The notes below the pieces were generated by a model, which saw only the letters and a list, made by a program, of their open reading frames with translations, was not told the DNA's origin and ran no database searches. Both the position numbers and the translations under genes were made by a program. From contig NZ_JHBV01000042.1 in assembly GCF_000724545.1 (NCBI RefSeq), positions 1 to 64,000 of the forward strand: 64,000 nucleotides of DNA. The letters run 5' to 3'. Source of the DNA: Aureispira sp. CCB-QB1 (lineage in GTDB: Bacteria; Bacteroidota; Bacteroidia; Chitinophagales; Saprospiraceae). Position 1 is the first letter of the stretch, and the number at the start of each line of letters is the position of its first letter. Positions 45,666 through 54,377 of the stretch are shown here, piece by piece.

Positions 45666-46457
45666 ATGGCAAAGAAAAATGCTAATTCTAATCTACCAAT
45701 AGAAGAAAAGTTGCAAAACTTATATGAGTTGCAAATGGTCAACACTCAGTTGAACAACATTAAAAAGTTGCAAGGAGAACTTCCTTTAGAAGTGAGTGCA
45801 TTAGAAACAGAGATCGTTACTTTAGATAAAAAAATTGCTAAGTTAGAAGAAGAACATAAAGAGTTGCAATTAAGCGTTGTACAATACGAAAATAAAATTA
45901 AAGAGGCAGAAGCTTTAATTGAAAAGTACAATAAGCAACAAAACAATGTTAAGAATAACCGTGAATTCGAAGCCTTAACTCGTGAAATCGAGCTTCAAAA
46001 ATTGGATATTCAATTGGCCAACAAACGCATTAGAGAAACTCAACAAAAATTGAGCAATAAAGATACTACTCTAGATGCGTCTAAAGCTAGACAAGAAGAG
46101 AAGCGTGCCGATATGAAGTTGAAGCAGGAGGAATTAGAAAAAATTACTGCTAAAACAGAAAAAGATGAGCAAAAATACTTGAGAAAAGAAAAACGTGCTC
46201 GCAAAAAAATTGATGAGGATTTATTGGCTGTATACGATCGATTAACAAATACTTATAAAAATGGTCTCGCTGTAGTCATTGTAGAACGTGATGCTTGTGG
46301 CGGATGTTTTAGCCAAGTCCCTCCTCAAACTCAACTAGAGCTTGGACAACGCAAACGCATTATCCATTGTGAACACTGTGCTAGAATCTTGGTTGCTTCT
46401 AATATCGAAACTTCTTTGGAGGAGTTAGAACAAGAAAAATTAGAAGTAGAACAGTAG
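45666..46457 (+). CDS. Coiled-coil protein with C4-type zinc ribbon
   Basis: This 263-residue protein has a long helical hairpin (about 15-190), rich in Glu, Lys and Gln, of coiled-coil type. A zinc ribbon follows with four cysteines, CGGC near 210-213 and CEHC near 236-239 (DACGGCFSQVPPQTQLEL ... IIHCEHCARIL). It matches the CT398/DUF164 family, whose members associate with FliG-like or nucleic-acid partners in other bacteria; the function here is unknown. It is tightly linked to the Nif3-like gene, and a terminator follows. Confidence 0.92.
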   Translation: MAKKNANSNLPIEEKLQNLYELQMVNTQLNNIKKLQGELPLEVSALETEIVTLDKKIAKLEEEHKELQLSVVQYENKIKEAEALIEKYNKQQNNVKNNREFEALTREIELQKLDIQLANKRIRETQQKLSNKDTTLDASKARQEEKRADMKLKQEELEKITAKTEKDEQKYLRKEKRARKKIDEDLLAVYDRLTNTYKNGLAVVIVERDACGGCFSQVPPQTQLELGQRKRIIHCEHCARILVASNIETSLEELEQEKLEVEQ

Positions 46458-46503
46458 TTTGAATTGAAATTAGAACAATTTTTAGATATAAATTGCTGAT
46501 AAA

Positions 46504-46536
46504 AGCCTCAAGGAACTGTATTTCTTGAGGTTTTTT
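46504..46536 (+). terminator. Terminator of the Nif3 operon
   Basis: CCTCAAGGAA (46506-46515) pairs with TTTCTTGAGG (46521-46530), with one G-U, followed by T6. Confidence 0.85.
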
Positions 46537-46730
46537 AAATTTTAAGTGATTGTATTTTTGTTTAGATAAATGGGCAAAAAACGAAGCTGTAGTTATAGGG
46601 CTTTCTGTGCAAGATTTTTTTGATAATGACCTAATATCTGCTTATGAGATGTAACAAACTAGACCATCAAAGCATAAAATAAAGAACCAAACTCTAGATT
46701 GAATTATTTTATCCCATATTTTTTCTGTCT

Positions 46731-46806
46731 AATACGATTTACTGCGTGAATGCTTTGCTTGTAGTTGGCTGTGTTGTTCTACTGTCTGGTTTCAACGAAG
46801 TAATGT
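46731..46806 (-). repeat. Dispersed intergenic repeat, full copy in inverse orientation
   Basis: ATACGATTTACTGCGTGAAT, GCTTTGCTTGTAGTTGGCTG and GTCTGGTTTCAACGAAGTAATG run in the reverse-complement order of the copy at 32251-32371. Confidence 0.65.
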
Positions 46807-46877
46807 TATGACAAACATTTATTGAATATTTCATAGATTGACAAACAGTCTGTTTTTAATCACAAAACCTTTTTGTA

Positions 46878-48410
46878 ATGAAATTTTTTTATAGCCTTTT
46901 CTTTTTACTATTTATTTCTATTGCTTCTGGGCAAGCTCAAACGTCTCCTAGTGAATTGAACAATGCTGGTTTTTTTAAATGGAATGATGATCTAAAGGAT
47001 ATGTTTCATGATGTAATGACACTAAAGTTTCAAGCTGCAATTCCTCGTATTATTCAAGAAAAAAAGAACAATACATTTAATTTAATTCCTCATTATTTGG
47101 AGGATTATATTGATTTTTTTTACGCCTTTATAGATGGAAGACCCAAAGATATTTATGGTAAATATCTAAAACGTAAAGAAGAGCGCTTGGAATGGTTAGA
47201 ACAAGGGGCAGAAGGAGATCCTTATACGTTGTTTACTCAAGCTGATATTCATCTACGTTGGGGAATGATTTATGCATTGTTTCAAGACAACATGGAGGCA
47301 TTTAAAAGCATAAAAAAAGCTGCTGTTTTATTAGAACGAAATGATAAAAAGTTTCCAAAATTTTTGCCTAATAAACGAGCCTTAGGCATTTTGCATACGA
47401 TGGTTGGAGCTATTCCTGGGAAATATCAATGGGGGGCTTCTCTAGCAGGTTTAAGAGGCAATATAGCACAAGGGTTAGGAGAGCTAGAGGAGGTTATTAG
47501 CCACGGCAAGCGCCATCAAGAATTTGAATTTAATGAAGAAGTTCAAGTGATTTATGGAATGCTTTTGTTGTATATGGGAAACAACGACATGAAAGCGTGG
47601 GGAGCAATTAATACAGAAATCTTAGACTTTACCAAAAATCCGATGGCTGCTTATATTCTGGCAAATAGAAGCATGAAAATCGGTAAAAGTAAACAAGCTA
47701 TCTTAATTTTAGACAAATATCCTAAAGGAGATGAATACTATGATTTTCCATATATGGATATTATGAATGGCTTATGCAAACTTTATAGATTGGACTTGGA
47801 TTCGGAAGAAGATTTTAATAATTTTTTATCTAGATATAGAGGTGTTAATGGTATTAAAGAGGCTTATCATCGATTGGCTTGGATTAGCCTACTAAGAAAA
47901 GATGAGTCCAAATATCGTTATTATATGTCTTTGGTAGAAAAAAAAGGAGAATACAATACTTCGCAAGATCGGACAGCGATGAATGAAATGGAGGAAGCAA
48001 AATTGAGAATTGTGCCAAATCTTGACTTGCTCAAAGCTCGCCTATTGTATGATGGCGGTTATTATGATAAAGCATACAATGCGTTGAAGGGATGTGATTC
48101 GAAAAGTTTGAAAACAGAACAGGAAAAAATCGAATATACTTATCGAATGGGGAGAATTTTCCAAAAAATGAAGAAGAATGATGATGCGTTAAAGTATTAT
48201 GGCCAAACCATTGATAAAGGAACTAAAAAGCCATATTACTATGCTTGTAATGCCGCTCTTCAAGCAGGTATAATACATGAGTCAAGGGATGAAATAGAAA
48301 TGGCAAAGGATTTTTATGAGAAATGTCTGAAGGAAAAGCCTGATCAATATCAAGCTAGTTTGCACAGCCAAGCAAAACAACGCCTAAGTGTACTTAAAAA
48401 GAAGAAATAA
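46878..48410 (+). CDS. Secreted tetratricopeptide-repeat protein
   Basis: This 510-residue protein has a signal peptide (MKFFYSLFFLLFISIASGQAQ). The rest is helical repeats. Clear TPR-like pairs lie near the end: LLKARLLYDGGYYDKAYNALKGC, EYTYRMGRIFQKMKKNDDALKYYGQTIDKG and AALQAGIIHESRDEIEMAKDFYEKCLKEKPDQ. The middle section (LRWGMIYALFQDNMEAFKSIKKA, LPNKRALGILHTMVGAIPGKYQW) recalls DUF3808-type proteins. A scaffold role in the periplasm is likely, with no partner identified. It has its own terminator. Confidence 0.85.
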   Translation: MKFFYSLFFLLFISIASGQAQTSPSELNNAGFFKWNDDLKDMFHDVMTLKFQAAIPRIIQEKKNNTFNLIPHYLEDYIDFFYAFIDGRPKDIYGKYLKRKEERLEWLEQGAEGDPYTLFTQADIHLRWGMIYALFQDNMEAFKSIKKAAVLLERNDKKFPKFLPNKRALGILHTMVGAIPGKYQWGASLAGLRGNIAQGLGELEEVISHGKRHQEFEFNEEVQVIYGMLLLYMGNNDMKAWGAINTEILDFTKNPMAAYILANRSMKIGKSKQAILILDKYPKGDEYYDFPYMDIMNGLCKLYRLDLDSEEDFNNFLSRYRGVNGIKEAYHRLAWISLLRKDESKYRYYMSLVEKKGEYNTSQDRTAMNEMEEAKLRIVPNLDLLKARLLYDGGYYDKAYNALKGCDSKSLKTEQEKIEYTYRMGRIFQKMKKNDDALKYYGQTIDKGTKKPYYYACNAALQAGIIHESRDEIEMAKDFYEKCLKEKPDQYQASLHSQAKQRLSVLKKKK

Positions 48411-48435
48411 CGGTTGGATTATTAAGAATAATAAA

Positions 48436-48471
48436 AAAAGTGTTAGGGCATATAGCTACTAACACTTTTTT
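48436..48471. terminator. Bidirectional terminator between the TPR gene and hemD
   Basis: AAAAGTGTTAG (48436-48446) pairs with CTAACACTTTT (48459-48469). A-runs on the left and T-runs on the right serve both convergent genes. Confidence 0.85.
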
Positions 48472-48490
48472 GTTCCAGTGGTTCTATATA

Positions 48491-49282
48491 TTATTTTCCA
48501 GAAGGCCTTGCTTCTAGTGTTTCTCGAATGTATTTTTCAATAGCCATGGTCATTGAAGGTGTTTCGGGCGCAGGAACTTTGATGTCTAGAATTAGACCTC
48601 TGTCCAAAACTGCTTGAGCCGTACTGTTTCCAAAAGCAGCGATTCTAGTTTTATTTTGTTTAAAATCAGGAAAGTTATCGTATAGAGACTTTAAACTCAA
48701 AGGGCTAAAGAAAACAAGAATGTCATAGAATACGTCTTCTAAGTCCGAAATATCACTACTAGCAGCCAAATACATCATAGACTCTTTAAAATCAAACTCG
48801 TTGTCTTCTAAGAAGGTAGCGAAGTTGCGTCCTCCAAAATTAGAGCATGGCAGCAAGAATTTTTCTTTCTTTTTGTGCTTTAATAATGAGGGCTTTAAAT
48901 CATCTAATACACGCTTGCCAAAGAATACTTTGCGCTTGCGGTAAACGATGTGTTTTTGCAGGTATAGTGCAACGGCTTCTGACTTACAAAAGTATTTTAG
49001 GTCTGCGGGTACCTTGTAACGCATTTCATCACAAAGTCTGAAGAAATGGTCTACGGCACTTTTACTAGTAAGTATAATCGCAGTAAATTCTTCTAAAGCA
49101 ATTTTTTGTTTTCTAAATTCTTTTGCTGTAACAGGAATGACTTCTGTAAATGGACGATAATCGATTTTTAAACCAAATTTCTCTACCAATTTGTCATATG
49201 GAGCTCTGTTGTTTTTGGTTGTTAATTGTGTAACCAAAATGCTCTCCACTTTCTCTAATCTATCTTTCGAATCTGCTGACAT
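48491..49282 (-). CDS. hemD: Uroporphyrinogen-III synthase
   Basis: This enzyme closes hydroxymethylbilane to uroporphyrinogen III with inversion of ring D, in haem synthesis. The 263-residue chain has the two-lobed HemD layout, with ILTSKSAVDHFF in the first lobe, VFFSPLSLKSLYDNF in the second and TRIAAFGNSTAQAVLDRG near the end. These fit the weakly conserved family. It follows the DUF4271 gene by 16 bases, an arrangement common in Bacteroidota, which supports the call. Confidence 0.9.
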   Translation of the reverse strand: MSADSKDRLEKVESILVTQLTTKNNRAPYDKLVEKFGLKIDYRPFTEVIPVTAKEFRKQKIALEEFTAIILTSKSAVDHFFRLCDEMRYKVPADLKYFCKSEAVALYLQKHIVYRKRKVFFGKRVLDDLKPSLLKHKKKEKFLLPCSNFGGRNFATFLEDNEFDFKESMMYLAASSDISDLEDVFYDILVFFSPLSLKSLYDNFPDFKQNKTRIAAFGNSTAQAVLDRGLILDIKVPAPETPSMTMAIEKYIRETLEARPSGK

Positions 49283-49298
49283 CTAATGTTTATTATCG

Positions 49299-50468
49299 TT
49301 ATAAAATAGACAATAACTTCAATAAGATTACTATCGGGGCTATTTCAACGGCACAAAGGTACACAAAAAAATGGAATTTATGAAATAAAATTATACTTCC
49401 AGCAATAGCTAAGCCCTTTAATGTACGATAAATATAAATTAAACTGAGTAAAATAAAACTAAAATAGAGCGCCATAATTTGCGCGGTAGTTGGTGTATAT
49501 GCAATTAAAAAAAGCAAAGGAACTATGATAAAACCAAGTGCTTTGTTGGTGTTGGAGACAATAAAGCTATAGGACTCAATTTCTTGCCGAAAAGGTAAAA
49601 TGTAAGATAAGACTTTGAGTTGTATGTGTTTAAGAAAATAAATTGCCCCAAGCCCCAAAATAAACAAACAAAGTGCTCCAAAAGTGTTGAATTGGAACTC
49701 TTTTAATAGAATTTGGGGAATTAAAAAACAAAATGTCCCCATCCCTAAGACAAAAAGAATGTAACTAGAAAATCGTGCTATCGTCAAAAGGTTTCCTTGA
49801 TCTCTTTGGTTGTTTTGAATGTTTGTGCTTAGAAAGGTTTGAAAAATACTAGTAACTTCTTTGGAGTAGATCGCTACAATAATAGCCATCAAAGAGAGTA
49901 ACCCTAATAATATAAAAATTAACCACTTGGCAATGCCCTGATCATTGTTATTACCATTTAAGGCAAATAATTCTGAAAAATCAAGTTGACGACCTTTTTT
50001 GTCTTTGGCTTTACTTTTTTGTTTGGACTTATAATTACCCACAGGCAATGCAAAAGGATTGTCTGATTCTTCTATATCAAAAAGGTTGTTGTTGTAATAT
50101 TTTCTACTCAAAACATCTTTTTTTATCTTAAAAGAAGCAGGAAAATAAGACACGGTTTGAGTTTTAGCAATATCCCAAGATGGTTTTTCTGTAGTCCCTT
50201 TTTTCTTTCGAGTAGGTATCACTTTGGAGGGAGGGAGAGGATTTACCTTTTTGGGGGCTTGTATTGTTGCTTTTGGGCTATCTGGTTTTGGAGGGGTAGG
50301 AGCTTGTTGAGCTTGTACCATCGTAGTACTCCCCAAAAACAAAATGATTAGAGCAAACAATGTTAATAAGTTAAGTTTTTCCAAGAGAATGTTGTACTTC
50401 CGTGTGTTTGAGAAGTGTGATTGCAAAGCTAATATGTTGATAAAAGAGCACTTAGTACACTGTAACAT
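49299..50468 (-). CDS. DUF4271 family membrane protein
   Basis: The start is uncertain. An ATG at 50468 is used here; a TTG at 50384 would give a neat signal peptide (EKLNLLTLFALIILFLGSTTMVQAQQ), and the frame stays open to 50555. A proline/lysine-rich stretch (APTPPKPDSPKATIQAPKK) follows the signal. About seven membrane helices then fill the C-terminal 210 residues, with ESYSFIVSNTNKALGFIIVPLLFLIAY and FHKFHFFVYLCAVEIAPIVILLKLL, the signature of DUF4271. The family's role is unknown; linkage to hemD is recurrent. Confidence 0.85.
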   Translation of the reverse strand: MLQCTKCSFINILALQSHFSNTRKYNILLEKLNLLTLFALIILFLGSTTMVQAQQAPTPPKPDSPKATIQAPKKVNPLPPSKVIPTRKKKGTTEKPSWDIAKTQTVSYFPASFKIKKDVLSRKYYNNNLFDIEESDNPFALPVGNYKSKQKSKAKDKKGRQLDFSELFALNGNNNDQGIAKWLIFILLGLLSLMAIIVAIYSKEVTSIFQTFLSTNIQNNQRDQGNLLTIARFSSYILFVLGMGTFCFLIPQILLKEFQFNTFGALCLFILGLGAIYFLKHIQLKVLSYILPFRQEIESYSFIVSNTNKALGFIIVPLLFLIAYTPTTAQIMALYFSFILLSLIYIYRTLKGLAIAGSIILFHKFHFFVYLCAVEIAPIVILLKLLSIL

Positions 50469-50987
50469 AGATTTTAATAATATTTTAAGCGAGTCTTTGG
50501 GCAAGTGTTTTCCTTCTGTGCTCGCTTTAATAGTCAAGGTAAATTTAAAATCCAATAATAAGTCACTAAAAAAGTACTGAGTTAAGGGGTTGTTTGATAA
50601 AGGATAGGTTGATTATCAATCAAGCCAATTGGCACGGATTATAGCTGAATGCAATGTATGGCTTTAGATTTGGTAGTTACACCGTTCTAATATTCTCAAA
50701 CAAACTCTACTTAGCTTTGGTATTGCTGATTAAAAAACAACATACTGGCAACTTCTACCATCTAACCCAAACTACTTAGCGAACTAGTTTAAACAAAAGT
50801 ACTAAATTCAAAACTCTCGAAAGAAGAAAATAATTATATTCTTTGCTTTGAGGTGGCACTGTTTTTTTTGAGGGTTTAGAATTTATAGAAAATGTCATTA
50901 TTTAAGTTAAATTTGTAAACTCGTCCTTTTATACAAGAGAATCAAATAAAGAAAGGGAGAGCAACAATAGAATTTAATTATACGAAA
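50469..50987. other. Intergenic region between the DUF4271 and TPR genes
   Basis: This is a divergent spacer. Apart from a box at 50908-50915 I see only weak palindromic stretches around 50610-50680 (TTGATTATCAATCAA and nearby), which recall the ends of the dispersed repeats but are too diverged to call. Confidence 0.35.
50908..50915 (+). promoter_or_regulatory. -7 box of the acidic TPR gene
   Basis: TAAATTTG lies 72 bases before the start codon. No clear -33 element was seen. Confidence 0.5.
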
Positions 50988-52337
50988 ATGGACATACACG
51001 AGACTTTAATTCACACCTTATTAAATGCCGATGCTGCAACTATTTTGAGTACTTTAAAAGAACTCGATTCTGCAACAGCAAGAGAGGCAAAAGATGCACT
51101 AGTCTTATTGTGGCAAATACACCCTGACGAAGAAATAAAAGATAAAACCTTAGAATATCTTTCTACTTTGTTAGAGGAAGCCGAGAAGCATCAAATAGAA
51201 AAAACATTTAGTATCTTTAGTTCTATTATGGAATATTTGCCTTGGATGGGAGATTACACAGATTTGCAAGCAGAAAATTTTGCAGCATTTGAGAAAGGCA
51301 AGACCTATTACGAGCCAATCTTAGTAGCGTCGTCTATTTTGGTGGAATACTATCTTGACTTGGGGCGAAAGTTGTATATGATGTTTGATTTGGTAGAGGA
51401 AGCACAAGTTTGTTTTGAAGGTATTGTTCGGTATGCTCCTCAAAATGATGAGGCACTATATGCTTTGGGGCGTTTGGCTGAACGTAGCAAAGATATGGAA
51501 GCTGCTCTAAATTTTTATAATGACTGTACCGCAAGTAATCCGAGCCATATTTATGGTTTGTTACAAATGGGCATATTAAAGGCAACTACCTTTAAAGATT
51601 ATGAAGGGGCAATTGATTGTTATAACAAGGTGATTGAATTGGAGCCATTTATGGCAGAAACACATGTGCGGATAGCAGAAGCACATTATGCTCTAAAGGA
51701 TATTAAACGAGCACGTCAGTTTATTGATATTGCCTTGGGAATTAATGAGTATCAAGAAGAGGCGCTTAATTTATTGGGGCAAATTCAATGGCATGATGAT
51801 GAGAATATTGGTGCAGCAATCGAAACTTTTGAAAAAGGATTGGATCATCCCGTTCACGGAGATAGCGGTTTGTTATTGGCAAGTTTAGGAGATTTGCACA
51901 ATACACACTTGGGAGAATATGATAAAGCAAGGATATATTATGAAAAGTCTTTAAAAGCAGCTCCTCACAATGGAGATACGTTGCGAAAACTTGTGACGAT
52001 TCTAGAAAATATTTACCAAGATTATGGAGCTATTTCTATGTGTTATGAAGCTTATTTGGTGGCAGAAAAAGCAGATGCTAGTCTGTATGTCGATTATGCT
52101 AATTTTTTGATTAAATATATGCATGACTACGCTTTTGCTAAAATTCAACTGGATCAAGCGTTGGAAATGGAAGCTAACAATGAAATGGCTTTAAAACTCT
52201 TGCGCCAGATTGAAGGATACTTAGAGGATGATTTTGATGATGAAGATGATAATATTGACTTTGATGACGATGATTTTGACGACGATGATGATGACGATGA
52301 CGATTTTGTAGGAGGCGGAGCAGCAGGAGATAATTAG
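50988..52337 (+). CDS. Cytoplasmic TPR protein with poly-aspartate tail
   Basis: This 449-residue protein has no signal peptide. The TPR motifs run from about 130 to 400, for example DEALYALGRLAERSKDMEAALNFYNDCTASNP and DYEGAIDCYNKVIELEPFMAETHVRIAEAHYALKD. The C-terminal ~35 residues are almost pure Asp and Glu, encoded by a GAT/GAC-rich run at about 52227-52308, and the chain ends FVGGGAAGDN. The acidic tail could bind basic proteins or cations. The repeated codons make the tail prone to length change. The next gene begins 15 bases downstream. Confidence 0.85.
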   Translation: MDIHETLIHTLLNADAATILSTLKELDSATAREAKDALVLLWQIHPDEEIKDKTLEYLSTLLEEAEKHQIEKTFSIFSSIMEYLPWMGDYTDLQAENFAAFEKGKTYYEPILVASSILVEYYLDLGRKLYMMFDLVEEAQVCFEGIVRYAPQNDEALYALGRLAERSKDMEAALNFYNDCTASNPSHIYGLLQMGILKATTFKDYEGAIDCYNKVIELEPFMAETHVRIAEAHYALKDIKRARQFIDIALGINEYQEEALNLLGQIQWHDDENIGAAIETFEKGLDHPVHGDSGLLLASLGDLHNTHLGEYDKARIYYEKSLKAAPHNGDTLRKLVTILENIYQDYGAISMCYEAYLVAEKADASLYVDYANFLIKYMHDYAFAKIQLDQALEMEANNEMALKLLRQIEGYLEDDFDDEDDNIDFDDDDFDDDDDDDDDFVGGGAAGDN

Positions 52338-52352
52338 AAAGAAAAACACCCA

Positions 52353-53462
52353 ATGACAAAAATATTTTTAATACTAATCATTCAGTTTTTTGGGGTCACT
52401 GCTATCGTAGCACAGCAATATGCTTTGGAATTGAATTATCAATTTGGAACGAATGTTCCTATCCATCCTCGATACCCTAAAATTCAAGCACATTCACATA
52501 CAGGAGAATTAACGCTATTACAACACACCCAAGCCAAGAAAATTTGGTCGATTTTGTACGGTCAACCTACTGTTGCTTATTCTATCGCATACCAAACCCT
52601 AGGAAATGCGGATATTTTAGGGAATGCTTTTTATGCTGTGCCTAGTCTTGATTTTAAGGTTTTTGAATGGAAGCGCTTGGATATGAGGGCTAGAATTGGT
52701 TGGGGCGCAGGAATCATTACAAAGACTTACGATAGTTTTTATAACAAAGATAATATAGTCATAGGTTCGACTTTAAACGCTTGTGTGATATTAAGAGCAC
52801 TGTTTCGATATCGAATTTCAAATACGTTTCATTTGCAATTAGGGGGAGGAGTGACCCATTATTCAAACGGTGGTTTTACAAATCCTAACTTGGGGATCAA
52901 TATACCCTTTGCTCAAGTAGGGATACAATATAGTTTTCAAAAACCTACTGTTCCAGACAGTTTGTCAACTCAATTGATCGCAGGATTGCCTGCTTTGAAT
53001 CAAAGTTTTCGTCCTTTTATTCAAATAGGACTCGGATTGACCGAGATGGCAACTTCAAGAGGTCCCAAGTATCCTGTTTATAATGTTTCTATTGGTGTCT
53101 CTCGTTTGATGGCTCGTATTAGCAAACTGAGCTTATCTGTAGAGTATTTGTATAATACAGCACCATATGCTTTTGACAGGCAGAGTGGCAGTGTTGTGCT
53201 CAAGCATTTGAATTATGCTCGATTCTCGATAATAGCAACTCACGAATTGCTTTTTGGACATTGGGGATTAGTGACAAGTTTAGGGGTATATATGAATGAA
53301 CATAAATACAGAAGAAGCGTTTTAGTAAGTAAAGTAGGCTTTAATTTTTACCTACAAAACTACTTCAAAAACTTCAAAAATCAATTGTGGTTGGGCTGCC
53401 ATGTGCGAGCTTATGCAGGAGAGGCGGAGTTGGTAGAAGTTACTTTAGGTTATAATTGGTAA
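52353..53462 (+). CDS. PagL-like acyloxyacyl hydrolase (lipid A deacylase family)
   Basis: This 369-residue protein has a signal peptide (MTKIFLILIIQFFGVTAIVAQ). It is an outer-membrane barrel with the PagL-family active-site pair H169 and S171 in THYSNGGFTNPNLGIN, preceded by the strand HLQLGGGV. PagL removes the 3-O acyl chain from lipid A. The protein is about twice the length of proteobacterial PagL, as is usual in Bacteroidota. The substrate is inferred from the family. It follows the TPR gene closely and may share its transcript. Confidence 0.85.
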   Translation: MTKIFLILIIQFFGVTAIVAQQYALELNYQFGTNVPIHPRYPKIQAHSHTGELTLLQHTQAKKIWSILYGQPTVAYSIAYQTLGNADILGNAFYAVPSLDFKVFEWKRLDMRARIGWGAGIITKTYDSFYNKDNIVIGSTLNACVILRALFRYRISNTFHLQLGGGVTHYSNGGFTNPNLGINIPFAQVGIQYSFQKPTVPDSLSTQLIAGLPALNQSFRPFIQIGLGLTEMATSRGPKYPVYNVSIGVSRLMARISKLSLSVEYLYNTAPYAFDRQSGSVVLKHLNYARFSIIATHELLFGHWGLVTSLGVYMNEHKYRRSVLVSKVGFNFYLQNYFKNFKNQLWLGCHVRAYAGEAELVEVTLGYNW

Positions 53463-53533
53463 GATTTATTCAATTTGGCAAGAATTTAACTATTCGTTGG
53501 CAGGAAAATAACCTTTTAGTTAAGAAAAATAAA

Positions 53534-53541
53534 TACCTTTG
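53534..53541 (+). promoter_or_regulatory. -7 box of the frameshifted lipoprotein gene
   Basis: TACCTTTG matches the consensus and lies 72 bases before the ATG at 53613. Confidence 0.5.
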
Positions 53542-53612
53542 TGCCACAATATGAAAATATTGTGTTTATTTGCATGAGTAAGCAAAGGTGTATTTAAAAA
53601 TATAACATAGAA

Positions 53613-54055
53613 ATGATTACACAGATAAAATATTCTTTTTTATAACCATATGCATAATTGTTGCTTCAACAATTTCCTGTTCGGATCGAGCAATGATCAG
53701 CACTTCTCTAGTTGATACGATTTCAGCAAAAGAAATTATGGAAAACTCTGTTAATAGAGCAGCACCCAAAACAACCACAAATGATACAGTGGCAGAAAAT
53801 GCAACTTCTATTTCTGTTATCTATACAGGAGATTTGGATGCGATGATGTTGGATGAAACAAGTACGATTTACAAAGCCGTCAATGCGTATCATCTCAACT
53901 TACAAGATCCTTTTGAAATTGACGAAAACATGAAAGGTATTGTGCTTACTTCTTATGGAAAAATGGAAAATCCTGTTCGTATTGCAAAACAAATATCTAT
54001 AGGTGAAAATATACTGATGGTAGAGGTTAAAAACCTACCTGAAGCAGATGTATAA
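53613..54055 (+). pseudogene. Lipoprotein gene with a one-base frameshift in a T6 run
   Basis: The downstream frame (to 54055) encodes at least 120 residues beginning at an internal ATG (53693), which has no signal of its own. The ATG at 53613 is in another frame and stops after MITQIKYSFL. If the T-run at 53636-53641 held seven T instead of six, the two would join into MITQIKYSFFITICIIVAST-ISC, a classic lipoprotein signal peptide with the lipobox cysteine. The rest (SVIYTGDLDAMMLDETSTIYKAVNAYHLNLQDPFEID) is not recognised. The gap is either a true mutation, a slippage switch or a sequencing error. The intact downstream frame argues against old decay. Confidence 0.6.
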
Positions 54056-54377
54056 GGCTTCCATGTAGTATCATTGTCATTTCTAGTTATTGTTGATACG
54101 ATTATTTTATAAATATCATGCAGCTAACACTTTCTAATTATTGATCAAATAAGAAGGAACAAGAATCGTATTGGCTTCATTTTTGCTCTAACGTGCCCCA
54201 CAACGTTAAAGAAGAATCCCTTCTCTTCTACTTTTTTTACAAAAAATAATTCTTTAATATAAAATCTATTTTAATAAAAGATAGGCGCGTCCCCCAAATT
54301 AAATTGTAAAATACCGTCGTATAAGTTGAGCAAAGTTTTTTGGAATTTTGACGCGTTGCCCTAGCGTTAATTGTAAT
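54056..54377 (+). other. Intergenic region before the T9SS protein gene
   Basis: A hairpin TAACGT-gccccaca-ACGTTA lies near 54190-54210. TCATGCAGCTAACAC near 54117 recalls the repeat family. No promoter box with a good match was found. Confidence 0.3.
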
